DNA of 64,000 nucleotides from Shewanella yunxiaonensis (GTDB lineage: Bacteria; Pseudomonadota; Gammaproteobacteria; Enterobacterales; Shewanellaceae): positions 1,523,001 through 1,587,000 of the forward strand of contig NZ_CP073587.1 of NCBI RefSeq assembly GCF_018223345.1, read 5' to 3'. Positions 37,887-46,508 of this stretch are shown here, piece after piece (positions within the stretch are counted from its first letter, which is position 1; every line of letters begins with the position of its first letter). The notes beneath the pieces are model-generated. The model was not told the origin of the DNA. It saw only the letters and a program-made list of their open reading frames with translations, and made no database searches. The translations under genes were made by a program, and so were the position numbers.

Positions 37887-39401
37887 ATGTGTGGTATCGT
37901 CGGAATAGTTGGCCGCTCATCGGTTAATCAAACCATTTATGATGCACTTACCGTGCTTCAACATCGTGGCCAGGATGCGGCGGGTATAGTGACCGTTGAT
38001 GGACAGGCATTTCGTCTGCGTAAGGCAAATGGTCTGGTGAAGGATGTGTTTGAACCCAAACACATGCAGCGGTTGCAGGGTAATGCCGGTATCGGACATT
38101 GCCGTTATCCAACGGCTGGTAGTTCCAGTGCCTCAGAAGCACAACCCTTTTATGTGAATTCTCCATTTGGTCTGGCGTTAGCTCATAACGGCAACCTGAC
38201 CAATACCGTGGAACTGAGAGAAACGCTGTTAAAGAAACGTCGCCATGTCAACACAACGTCAGACTCTGAAGTGTTGCTGAACTTGCTGGCAGACGAATTG
38301 GATAAGACTGACAGCCTGATTCTGTCGGCAGATGAAGTTTTTGATGCCGTGACTCGGTTACACAATCAAACTCGTGGCGCTTATGCCGTTGCTGCGATGA
38401 TTATCGGTAACGGCCTACTGGCATTTCGTGATCCTTTTGGCATTCGCCCGCTGATCCTAGGTAAGCATGAAACTGCTACTGGTACCGAATATATGGTTGC
38501 TTCTGAAAGCGTAGCATTGGATGCGGTCGGCTTTGAAGTGATGCGCGATGTGGCACCTGGTGAAGCGGTTTACATCACCTTAGATGGTGAGCTCTACACC
38601 CGTCAGTGTGCTGAAGCGCCGGTGTATTCTCCATGTATTTTTGAGTTTGTGTATTTTGCTCGCCCGGATTCCACCATCGATAAGATTTCTGTGTATGCCA
38701 GTCGTGTACATATGGGAACTAAGCTTGGCGAAAAAATTAAGAAGGAATGGTACGACCATGACATCGACGTGGTTATCCCGATCCCAGAGACTTCTGTTGA
38801 CGTAGCGCTTGAAATTGCACGTTGCATGAACCTGCCGTACCGCCAAGGTTTTGTGAAAAACCGCTATATCGGTCGTACCTTCATCATGCCTGGGCAGCAA
38901 CAACGTAAGAAATCTGTACGTCGCAAGCTCAATGCTATCAATGCAGAATTCAAAGATAAGAATGTATTGCTGGTAGATGACTCGATTGTGCGTGGCACTA
39001 CTTCAGAACAGATCATCGAGATGGCTCGTGAAGCTGGCGCTAAAAAGGTTTATTTTGCGTCTGCTGCCCCAGAGATCCGCTTCCCGAACGTCTATGGTAT
39101 TGATATGCCGACGTCAAATGAGCTGATTGCGTACGGGCGTGATGCGGATGAAATTGCCAAAATCATTGGTGCCGATGGCATCATTTTCCAGGATCTGCAG
39201 GACTTGGTCGATGCGGTGCGTATGGAAAATCCGGATATCAAACGCTTTGAAACATCAGTATTCGATGGTCATTACATCACTAAGGATGTGGATCAGGCTT
39301 ATTTGGACCACCTCACTCAGCTTCGCAATGATGATGCTAAGGCAAACCGTAACCACGATATCGGCACTAATTTAGAGCTGCACAACGTTTGCCACCCATA
39401 A
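37887..39401 (+). CDS. purF: Amidophosphoribosyltransferase
   Basis: First committed enzyme of de novo purine synthesis: PRPP plus glutamine to phosphoribosylamine. The N-terminal nucleophile Cys2 is in MCGIVGIVG (processed by Met removal), with glutaminase-domain motifs QHRGQDAAG and GHCRYPTAG. The phosphoribosyltransferase domain has [18 protein letters not shown] for PRPP. Length is 504 residues, as in E. coli (505). GAGGAAC precedes the start. I see no convincing PurR box in the 96 bp before cvpA or in the 42 bp before purF. Confidence 0.97.
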   Translation: MCGIVGIVGRSSVNQTIYDALTVLQHRGQDAAGIVTVDGQAFRLRKANGLVKDVFEPKHMQRLQGNAGIGHCRYPTAGSSSASEAQPFYVNSPFGLALAHNGNLTNTVELRETLLKKRRHVNTTSDSEVLLNLLADELDKTDSLILSADEVFDAVTRLHNQTRGAYAVAAMIIGNGLLAFRDPFGIRPLILGKHETATGTEYMVASESVALDAVGFEVMRDVAPGEAVYITLDGELYTRQCAEAPVYSPCIFEFVYFARPDSTIDKISVYASRVHMGTKLGEKIKKEWYDHDIDVVIPIPETSVDVALEIARCMNLPYRQGFVKNRYIGRTFIMPGQQQRKKSVRRKLNAINAEFKDKNVLLVDDSIVRGTTSEQIIEMAREAGAKKVYFASAAPEIRFPNVYGIDMPTSNELIAYGRDADEIAKIIGADGIIFQDLQDLVDAVRMENPDIKRFETSVFDGHYITKDVDQAYLDHLTQLRNDDAKANRNHDIGTNLELHNVCHP

Positions 39402-39437
39402 CGTTAGTGTGTTAGCGGGTTAATTTACCAACATCAA

Positions 39438-39470
39438 GTCCCTGTATCTGTCCGGATACGGGGATTTTTT
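39438..39470 (+). terminator. Terminator after purF
   Basis: TCCCTGTATC and GGATACGGGGA pair around TGTCC (one G-T wobble) and are followed by six Ts. Confidence 0.88.
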
Positions 39471-39481
39471 ATGCAACATTT

Positions 39482-39501
39482 TTATAACTTGTATGTTATA
39501 A
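39482..39501. promoter_or_regulatory. Inverted repeat in the promoter region of the LysE-type gene
   Basis: TTATAAC and GTTATAA face each other across TTGTAT, 41-60 bases before the start at 39542. It could be an operator or simply overlap a -10 element. Confidence 0.35.
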
Positions 39502-39541
39502 CCCTTGTTCTGTTCACTTAATGCACACGCTTTGACCCGGA

Positions 39542-40162
39542 ATGGATTATTTCTACGCAATGCTGCTGTTTGCTGTGTCGTCGTCCGTGACGCCGGGCCC
39601 TAATAACCTGATGGTCATGGCCTCGGGTGTCAATTTGGGTGTGCGGCGCAGCTTACCGCTATTAACCGGCATTTGTCTTGGCTTTACCTTGATGTTACTG
39701 CTAGTCAGTTTCGGTTTTTACCGGCTATTCATCATATTTCCAGTATTGCAGGTGGGGTTAAAACTTATCGGCTGTCTCTATCTACTTTATCTTTCATGGC
39801 TTATTGCCAGTAGTCATCGTGAGGTTTCATCTGATAGAGAAAATCAGCCATTCGGATTTATTAAGGGATTGCTGTTTCAGTGGGTCAATGCCAAAGCATG
39901 GATAGTCGCTGTAGGTGCTATTGCTGCTTTTACTGGCGGACAAGACGCAGGCATGACGCCCCAATTGCTGTTGGCGAGTGTTTTTCTGGTGGTTTCATTT
40001 CCCTGCGTTGGCGTTTGGCTACTGTTCGGAACTGTATTGGAAAAATGGTTGGATAATGATGTACGTCGCAGAGGATTTAATGTAGCGATGGGGAGCCTGT
40101 TAGCACTATCCGTATTGCCAGTGTTGCGTGAACTTATCACCATGGAGTTTACTCACGGATGA
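39542..40162 (+). CDS. LysE/RhtB family exporter
   Basis: Inner-membrane amino-acid or metabolite exporter, 206 residues with six predicted helices. The LysE signature SSSVTPGPNNLMVMASGVNLG near the N terminus, split by the first helix end, and the FQWVNAKAWIVAVGA segment in the middle are diagnostic. The substrate is not predictable. The last four bases overlap the next gene, so the two are translationally coupled. Confidence 0.9.
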   Translation: MDYFYAMLLFAVSSSVTPGPNNLMVMASGVNLGVRRSLPLLTGICLGFTLMLLLVSFGFYRLFIIFPVLQVGLKLIGCLYLLYLSWLIASSHREVSSDRENQPFGFIKGLLFQWVNAKAWIVAVGAIAAFTGGQDAGMTPQLLLASVFLVVSFPCVGVWLLFGTVLEKWLDNDVRRRGFNVAMGSLLALSVLPVLRELITMEFTHG

Positions 40163-40887
40163 CGCCAAGATATCGTATGGCAAATGTGGCAAAATGGTTA
40201 CTCATATCTGCTTTGATATTATTGGTCGTTATTGCCGCATTATTTCTTGTATCGCGCTCACGGAATTATCAGTTATTTGGAGATCTGGTATCTCATGTTG
40301 ATACTGATAAGCCTCTAGTAGCACTCACATTTGATGATGGACCTTCGAAACGTTATACCGCAGAGATATTAGCGGTATTAAATCAATATCAGGTACATGC
40401 CACTTTCTTCGTGACCGGACGCGAAGCGTCACGGCATAGCGCTGAAGCCCACGCAATTGTCGATGCTGGACACGACTTGGGAAATCATTCATGGTCACAT
40501 TCACGGATGTTGTTACGCTCACCATCGTTTATCGCCACGGAAATTGAACTGACAGACGCGGTTATTCGACAAGCGGGGTACTCGGGTGACATTTATTTTC
40601 GGCCACCCTATGGCAAGAAGTTGTTTTTGTTACCTTGGTATTTGGCGTCGCATCACCGCACAACCGTTACCTGGAATATGGAACCTGACTCAGATTTAAA
40701 TGCCAATGCCCAAACGATTGCACAGAAGGTATTGGCAGAGGTCACTCCGGGCAGCATTATTCTACTTCATGTGATGTATGCGAGTAGGGATGCTTCCAGA
40801 GGTGCATTACCTTTGATTATTGAGGGTATTCAGGGCAAAGGTTATCAGCTGGTAACGCTTTCCCAATTGTTGATGTCAGCTCAATAA
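40159..40887 (+). CDS. Membrane-anchored polysaccharide deacetylase (NodB domain)
   Basis: Carbohydrate esterase family 4 protein, 242 residues. One N-terminal membrane helix (11-32) anchors a periplasmic NodB domain with the motifs TFDDGPS (catalytic base and metal Asp), NHSWSH (metal His pair), RPPYGKK and a C-terminal ILLHVMY (catalytic His). The likely reaction is N-deacetylation of amino-sugar polymers such as peptidoglycan, chitin oligomers or poly-GlcNAc. It overlaps the upstream exporter gene by four bases. Confidence 0.9.
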   Translation: MTPRYRMANVAKWLLISALILLVVIAALFLVSRSRNYQLFGDLVSHVDTDKPLVALTFDDGPSKRYTAEILAVLNQYQVHATFFVTGREASRHSAEAHAIVDAGHDLGNHSWSHSRMLLRSPSFIATEIELTDAVIRQAGYSGDIYFRPPYGKKLFLLPWYLASHHRTTVTWNMEPDSDLNANAQTIAQKVLAEVTPGSIILLHVMYASRDASRGALPLIIEGIQGKGYQLVTLSQLLMSAQ

Positions 40888-40914
40888 AAAACGGCGCCAG
40901 ATTGACGCCGTTTT
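40886..40914. terminator. Bidirectional terminator between the deacetylase and the cytochrome gene
   Basis: AAAAACGGCG and CGCCGTTTTA pair around a nine-base loop, between two convergent genes, with A and T runs on both sides. Confidence 0.85.
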
Positions 40915-40940
40915 ATCGCAGGAATTACTTACATCGATCG

Positions 40941-43328
40941 TTAATTGCTGCTTTGTGCTTGGTTATGAATTTCGATTACACCATAGGCTTTGCCTTCAGC
41001 ATGGCAGTAATAGCAGGTTTCATCTCCGGCATTGTAGATACGGCCGCCACTGGCATCAGCCTCATAAACACCACCAAATTCTCTGGCGTGACCGGCCCAG
41101 TCAGCAACGTTGGTATGACAACCGGCACAAGTCGCAACTGTTGGCGATAATTCAGCGACTTGACCATCTGCTGTTGCATCTGGAGTGGCCACAATCTCTG
41201 AATTTTCGGTCTTCAACCCGGCAAAGTCCAACTGTCCTTCGTCATGACACGCACGGCAATTAGTTGCTGGTTGCGGATAAGTTGCTTCTTCACGCGTTGC
41301 GCCCATAGCCTTCACTGTGCGAGTTCCAGCATGCAGCGAGTGCACCATTTCGCGATAGTTAAGAGTATTGTTGACCGTACGGATCGATTTGATGTGATCA
41401 ATACCAGCGGTGTGGTACATGTTGGCACCCATGTACGCCACGGTGTCGTTGTTGTGACAACTATTACAACTGCCATCAGTCAGTGAAGTTGCACTGACAG
41501 GGTTGTGACATGAACCACAGCTGTCATTGCCAGCAGCAAAGTTTGTGGCCAAAGTATGCGCATCCACAATCCGTTGCTGCATTTCACTGTCGTGACAGGA
41601 TTTACACAGTGCTTCATCAGCCACTGCGGTGCGACTAGAAGCGGCACCAGTTAAATCCAGTCCATTATCGGAAATCACTTCAACATCAGTGTCTGCATCA
41701 TCTGAACTACAGGCGACTGATGTGCGGCTGCTGCGATCAGCACAAACAACCATCTTCGCTTTAACCACGGCAGATGCTGTATCACCAAAATCAGCAGGAG
41801 TAATCCCAGAAATGGTAGCAGTTAATATATTAGCACTGCTGCTTACTGTAACGTTGTCACTGTTTTTGCTGATATCCCACAACTTATGTTGACCGTTGTT
41901 TTCTGGTCGTACTAATACATCGGGATTGCCATTGACTACCAACCACAATGCACTAATAGCAGTATCAGTGGTTGGCAACACGTTGCTCTTGGCAAAATTA
42001 ACGGTCACGGTGAGCGAATCAACGCCTAAACTCACAGTTCCCATTGTCATGGCATACTCTGCTTTCACCGCGCTGCGGGTCTCAAATAATTGGTCATGAA
42101 TGAGACCGGCACCTTTAGGATTGGTGTCGTCAGGGTGACATCCGGCACAGCTATTTGCCCAAGCATTCGGGAACAAATCCCTATCGTGGAATAATGACGC
42201 TGCTGTACCGTCCCAGTCACTCGGTGCTTCGCTGATTTTATCTTTATGACAGCTCAGACAACTGTTATTGGTTGGGATGTAGTACTGGCTAGCTTGTGCG
42301 GTGGCATCGCTAATATGACAGCTCTGGCAGTCCGCAATTTCACCTGGGTAGTGCACACCACTGAAATTGTTAACGCTGGCGTTATGTCCCACGATTTTAT
42401 AGTCAGCTTGATGGATCTTATGTACCAAGGTCGCCATATCAATGGGATTACCTGTCTCAGGATCAGCTGAATAGGTAGTGTGGCACATTACACAGCCTTC
42501 AAACGCATAACGTTTACCACCATGCATCAGCAGACGTTTTTCTGTGTCACTACGATCGGCAGTATGACAACGATAACAGGCTTGCTCCGGATCAATCACT
42601 TGTCTGTCTTCATCTGCCTCAGCAACCGCGCCGGTAGCTGGAATAAAGTCATAAGTCGTATTGATCAACATAGTGCTGGGATCGCTATCACTGCTTGGCA
42701 ACAGTTCCAGATAAACACGTGTTGTCGCGTTGGCATCATAGCTGGTATCCAAGCCGTCAAACTGAGAATAGTCACCCAGCGCTTTACTGAATGTATAGCG
42801 ATAATGGCCACTGCCAAGGTTTTCAATACAATCCAGTTTGCAGCTGGTTTCTATTCCGGCTTGCCATTCAGTAGCCGCTTTAGTGCCAGCACCAGTTCCT
42901 GGTTCAACTTCATTATTGATGTAGCTGATCCATTCCTTGCTCTCTGCCATCTCATCTTTAGTATTGTAATCGGCCACTGCATCTTTGTTGGTACGCAGAG
43001 GTTGTGGTGTCCCGAGTTTGGCGATACCTACACCTAAAGAGGCAATGCTATCGAGCTTATCTAAGCCTATAACTGCCACACCATTTGCATTGCTCAAGTA
43101 AAAGTCCACACTGACGTTTTTACTATCATCAATGCTGACAGATTCAATCTGAGCACTTAATGTTGTGGCGTCGCTGATATCAACTCCAACATCTGTGACG
43201 GGGGTTGTAGTATCAGTATCCGTTTGGTCATTATTACTATCATTATTATTGTCATCGGAACAACCTGCTAATATTCCAAAACCTAATGATAATAATGCCA
43301 ACCACAAAATATGGTATTTGGTCTTCAT
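40941..43328 (-). CDS. undA: Undecaheme outer-membrane c-type cytochrome (OmcA/MtrC family, UndA-like)
   Basis: Cell-surface multiheme cytochrome that passes electrons to external acceptors. The 795-residue lipoprotein has a signal peptide with lipobox LAGC (Cys23) and an Asp/Asn-rich linker. Eleven CXXCH motifs are present: five in the first heme domain (CYRCH, CVMCH, CQSCH, CLSCH, CAGCH) and six in the second (CKSCH, CGSCH, CNSCH, CRACH, CAGCH, CYYCH). MtrC and OmcA have ten; the 5+6 pattern is that of UndA. Between them lies a beta-barrel domain with a cysteine pair (CADRSSRTSVAC), and a CKLDC pair is in the first barrel. ATG 43328 is preferred over 43337 because AAGGA is properly spaced. 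No mtrAB partner is nearby; the gene is divergent from a YdhYV-like operon. Confidence 0.87.
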   Translation of the reverse strand: MKTKYHILWLALLSLGFGILAGCSDDNNNDSNNDQTDTDTTTPVTDVGVDISDATTLSAQIESVSIDDSKNVSVDFYLSNANGVAVIGLDKLDSIASLGVGIAKLGTPQPLRTNKDAVADYNTKDEMAESKEWISYINNEVEPGTGAGTKAATEWQAGIETSCKLDCIENLGSGHYRYTFSKALGDYSQFDGLDTSYDANATTRVYLELLPSSDSDPSTMLINTTYDFIPATGAVAEADEDRQVIDPEQACYRCHTADRSDTEKRLLMHGGKRYAFEGCVMCHTTYSADPETGNPIDMATLVHKIHQADYKIVGHNASVNNFSGVHYPGEIADCQSCHISDATAQASQYYIPTNNSCLSCHKDKISEAPSDWDGTAASLFHDRDLFPNAWANSCAGCHPDDTNPKGAGLIHDQLFETRSAVKAEYAMTMGTVSLGVDSLTVTVNFAKSNVLPTTDTAISALWLVVNGNPDVLVRPENNGQHKLWDISKNSDNVTVSSSANILTATISGITPADFGDTASAVVKAKMVVCADRSSRTSVACSSDDADTDVEVISDNGLDLTGAASSRTAVADEALCKSCHDSEMQQRIVDAHTLATNFAAGNDSCGSCHNPVSATSLTDGSCNSCHNNDTVAYMGANMYHTAGIDHIKSIRTVNNTLNYREMVHSLHAGTRTVKAMGATREEATYPQPATNCRACHDEGQLDFAGLKTENSEIVATPDATADGQVAELSPTVATCAGCHTNVADWAGHAREFGGVYEADASGGRIYNAGDETCYYCHAEGKAYGVIEIHNQAQSSN

Positions 43329-43414
43329 ATATTCCATTCCTTTTATAGAAATTTGTCGGGCTCTAAATAGGAATGCATCCGCGAATATACTCTATTAATT
43401 TATATGGGTATGTG

Positions 43415-43430
43415 TGTGATGAATCTCAGG
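43415..43430. promoter_or_regulatory. CRP-like site
   Basis: TGTGATGAATCTCAGG matches the CRP consensus TGTGA-N6-TCACA at five of five bases on the left and three of five on the right. CRP controls anaerobic respiration in Shewanella (established for S. oneidensis), which would fit a surface cytochrome. Confidence 0.45.
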
Positions 43431-43493
43431 TATTTTACTTGTTGATTTTATGTAATGCTTATTTCATAACATATTCGTTTTGTGGAAAAAGGA

Positions 43494-43510
43494 TTTGCAA
43501 TATATGCAAA
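43494..43510. promoter_or_regulatory. 17-bp palindrome TTTGCA-N5-TGCAAA
   Basis: TTTGCAATATATGCAAA is an inverted repeat with six-base arms and a five-base AT spacer, 176 bases before the ferredoxin gene start and 166 before the cytochrome start. It looks like an operator for a dimeric regulator that I cannot name. Confidence 0.45.
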
Positions 43511-43685
43511 ACATAAAAAATAAATTTGAGGACCGCTGCAAAGGTTTTTATTAAAGCGCATATATTACGTTAAGTGTGACTTTGGTAAGAAAAAAGTAAC
43601 TTTTTATTTAATTATTATGACTCGTCGGGAATATATCAGGATGCATATTTTTATTATATTTCTTTAGCTAATAAAGGGAAATAAG

Positions 43686-44354
43686 ATGATCACCAGACGA
43701 GGAATGCTGAAAGGTAGTATGGGAGTAGCTGTAGGTACAGTATACAGCGGCACTCTCATCAGCTTTTTAACAGGCTGTAACAGCGATAACAACGATACCA
43801 CTAAAGATAACACAGGTAACGGTGACTCCGTAACTGTAACCCCCGGCGGCTTAATGGTCGTAAATCCAATACTTTGCGTCGGCTGTCGTCGTTGCGAAGC
43901 TGCATGTGGATGGAACCATGAGGGCGATGTCGGCCCAGTGATTTCAAGGGTAAAAGTTGCACATAATATGAACTATGGACCATTGGGTGTACAAGCTGAT
44001 TATTATGAACAATGTGGCGATGCGGGTAATTTTGCATGTGTTCCGCAGACTTGTCACCAATGTAACGTATGTATGGAAGTTTGTCCGCAAGGGGCAATTT
44101 CTGTTAATGAAACAACCGGTGCAAGAGTAGTTGACGAATCACTTTGTGTGGGTTGTGGCTATTGTGCTGATAAATGTCCGCAACAAACTATTAAAGTTGT
44201 TAAAAGTAAAATGAAATCTGTTAAATGCGATCTCTGCGGAGGCGATCCTAATTGCGCACAAGTTTGTGCAACTGGTGCGATTAAATTTTATACCTGGGAT
44301 GAAGCAGAGGAAGCATTAGAAATTTATAACAACTATACCGGTTTGGTCGAATAA
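43686..44354 (+). CDS. Tat-exported four-cluster ferredoxin lipoprotein (YdhY-like)
   Basis: Electron-transfer partner of the next gene's enzyme, 222 residues. The N terminus has the twin-arginine motif TRRGMLKG and a lipobox LTGC with Cys31, so it should be exported folded by Tat and then lipidated. The mature part has four cysteine groups of the DmsB/NrfC type: CVGCRRCEAAC, CHQCNVCMEVC, CVGCGYCADKC and CDLC with CAQVC, enough for four [4Fe-4S] clusters. Size, order and the LGC/TGC lipobox resemble E. coli YdhY. AAAGGG precedes the ATG. It is followed 12 bases later by the AOR-family gene. Confidence 0.85.
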   Translation: MITRRGMLKGSMGVAVGTVYSGTLISFLTGCNSDNNDTTKDNTGNGDSVTVTPGGLMVVNPILCVGCRRCEAACGWNHEGDVGPVISRVKVAHNMNYGPLGVQADYYEQCGDAGNFACVPQTCHQCNVCMEVCPQGAISVNETTGARVVDESLCVGCGYCADKCPQQTIKVVKSKMKSVKCDLCGGDPNCAQVCATGAIKFYTWDEAEEALEIYNNYTGLVE

Positions 44355-44366
44355 GAGGTAAAACAA

Positions 44367-46505
44367 ATGACTATTAATTACGGCGGATGGGCGGGTAAAA
44401 TTTTATGGGTAAATTTAACTACCAATGAAATTTGGACTGAGTCCACTGAAAATTATCTCGATTATCTTGGGGGTTCAGGTATTGGTTATAAAATCCTGTG
44501 GGATCACCATGTGGATGGCCAATTAGGAACCGATCCTGAAAACGTTATTGTATATTCCGTAGGTCCATTAACCGGTTCAGGGGCTATTTGCTCCGGTCGT
44601 ATGACGGTAACTTCTCGTAGTCCTGCAGTACCTGGTCATCTGATCACCGATGGTCACATCGGTGGTCATATCGGTCCTGAACTGAAATATGCTGGTTATG
44701 ATGCGTTAGCTGTTGTTGGCGCCGCGAGTGAACCTGTCTGGATCAGTATCGCGGATGATAAGGTCAGTATTGAGTCAGCTTCTGGTATTTGGGGCAAAGG
44801 CATTTTTGACAGCTTAGCTGCTATCACCAAGGCGATGGGGGCTGCTTCACAGTGCTTCGCGATTGGGCAAGCTGGTGAAAACCTGGTTCCTATGTCTGGG
44901 TTTATGTGCCCAGGCGGCCACGCTGCAGGTGGTCACGGTGCCGTAATGGGTTCTAAAAACCTGAAAGGTGTCGGTATCTTGGGTACTGGAACCTGTAAGA
45001 TTAACGCTACTCGTGATGAAATGCGTGATTTGGATGATCATATTCTCGGCATCATTGGTTCTAACAACAACAACGTCGTGCCTTCTACTCCGCAATCTTG
45101 GACTGAATATTACAGCTCTGGCAGCCGTTGGAAAGCCCGTGATGAAATCACCTGGGGGGCAGCGGATGAGCCTGTTGAATTAGGTGAAGTTGCCTGGGAT
45201 GAACGTAACCGCATCGGTTATCGCTGTTCAATGGCAGAAATGTATGTTGGGGTTGAATATACCAACAAGTGGCTGAAACGTATGGGTGGCTGCCACGCTT
45301 GTCCTATCCGCTGCTACTGTGAACTGAAAGTGCCAGAACTCAAGAGCCGTTTCAATTTCAAAACTGAATACTACACCAATACTTGCGGTGGCTTTATTTG
45401 GGGTAACTACCTGATGCCAACCACCAGCGGTACTGAAGAATACGCGTTAACCGCAACAGTAGGTGGTTATCTGCGTGATGACTACGGTATCTTCAGTGGT
45501 TACGGGTTGACTCACCACATGTTTAAAGACATGAAGAAAGCTGATCTGTTCAAGAATCTGCTGTCAGCTGAAGAGTATGCCGACGTACCATGGGAACTTT
45601 GGGATAATAATGAACCTGAATTCCTGGTGGATCTGTATCCACGTATCGCGTTCCCGGACAATTATGCTCATGAAAATATCCTGGGTCGTATGATGGGCGA
45701 CCCGGCAACCTATATTGATGTGCTGAAGCTGGATGGAACTAACCCTGCAATCGATAACTGGAATATTTATGCAGAGTCCGGTGTGCATCTGTTTAACCGC
45801 AGCATGAAACATGCACTGCACCATGCCAGTGAATGTGCCGGACAGGTGGGTTCTTTGATCAACGTGATCTTTAACCGTGACCCAATGTGCCACTCTCATA
45901 TCAATATTGTGAACGCCGGTTTGCCGCATGACTTAATTGCAGAAATTTGCGCTGAACAGTTTGGTGAAGGGGCTTTTGACCCGGTTAAAGCCTACACCCC
46001 AATCAATGAAGCCAAGGTGAAGTTTGCCAAGTGGTGTATTGTGAAGAATATGCTGCATGACTCTCTGACCATCTGTAACTGGGTATTCCCATTAGTAACC
46101 TCACCTGATGTCAACAAGAACTATCGCGGTGATACTACTATTGAAGCACAGATGTATAGCTTGATTACTGGTGATGAAGTTACTGAAGCCGAATTAGACA
46201 CAATGGCTGAACGCACCGTACAGTTGCACCGAGCATTTACCGCATTGGAAATGAATTCTACCAACTTACGTACTGATCACGATGTCTTGTCCGACTGGGT
46301 GTATGACATAAATCCAGACTTGGCATTCGGCGATGCCGGGACCATTAAGATGGACCGTGATGATATGCAGACTGCATTGACCATGTTCTATGAAGCTTGG
46401 GGCTGGGATAGTGAAACAGGTATTCCAACCCGTGCTACTCTGGAATCATTCGGCCTGGGTTATGCGGCTGACAAACTGGAATCCAAAGGTCTGTTACCGG
46501 GGTAA
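44367..46505 (+). CDS. ydhV: Aldehyde:ferredoxin oxidoreductase family enzyme (YdhV-like)
   Basis: A 712-residue tungsto- or molybdo-bispterin oxidoreductase. The [4Fe-4S] ligand set is visible as CHACPIRC (Cys309, 312, 316) with a distal Cys at about 570 (LTICNWVFP). N-terminal AOR domain landmarks are GGSGIGYKIL, GPLTGSGA and GAVMGSKNLKG. Long stretches match E. coli YdhV as I recall it (NNNVVPSTPQSW, NWVFPLVTSP, KMDRDDM), which is reported to carry a bis-MPT molybdenum cofactor of unknown substrate. There is no signal peptide of its own; it could stay cytoplasmic or be co-exported with the Tat ferredoxin. AGAGGT precedes the ATG. The physiological aldehyde or acid substrate is unknown. Confidence 0.9.
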   Translation: MTINYGGWAGKILWVNLTTNEIWTESTENYLDYLGGSGIGYKILWDHHVDGQLGTDPENVIVYSVGPLTGSGAICSGRMTVTSRSPAVPGHLITDGHIGGHIGPELKYAGYDALAVVGAASEPVWISIADDKVSIESASGIWGKGIFDSLAAITKAMGAASQCFAIGQAGENLVPMSGFMCPGGHAAGGHGAVMGSKNLKGVGILGTGTCKINATRDEMRDLDDHILGIIGSNNNNVVPSTPQSWTEYYSSGSRWKARDEITWGAADEPVELGEVAWDERNRIGYRCSMAEMYVGVEYTNKWLKRMGGCHACPIRCYCELKVPELKSRFNFKTEYYTNTCGGFIWGNYLMPTTSGTEEYALTATVGGYLRDDYGIFSGYGLTHHMFKDMKKADLFKNLLSAEEYADVPWELWDNNEPEFLVDLYPRIAFPDNYAHENILGRMMGDPATYIDVLKLDGTNPAIDNWNIYAESGVHLFNRSMKHALHHASECAGQVGSLINVIFNRDPMCHSHINIVNAGLPHDLIAEICAEQFGEGAFDPVKAYTPINEAKVKFAKWCIVKNMLHDSLTICNWVFPLVTSPDVNKNYRGDTTIEAQMYSLITGDEVTEAELDTMAERTVQLHRAFTALEMNSTNLRTDHDVLSDWVYDINPDLAFGDAGTIKMDRDDMQTALTMFYEAWGWDSETGIPTRATLESFGLGYAADKLESKGLLPG

Positions 46506-46508
46506 ACG

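Larger units (their letters stand above)
43329..43685. promoter_or_regulatory. AT-rich divergent control region between the undecaheme cytochrome and the AOR operon
   Basis: No gene is apparent. It holds a CRP-like site (43415-43430) nearer the cytochrome gene and a 17-bp palindrome (43494-43510) near the middle. The composition is markedly richer in A and T than the flanking genes. Both promoters should be here, so co-regulation of the two transcripts is likely. Confidence 0.65.

Noticed and set aside
42480-43037. 185-codon plus-strand ORF antisense to the cytochrome
   Set aside because: It is a shadow of the multiheme gene, whose 11 CXXCH motifs fix the coding strand.
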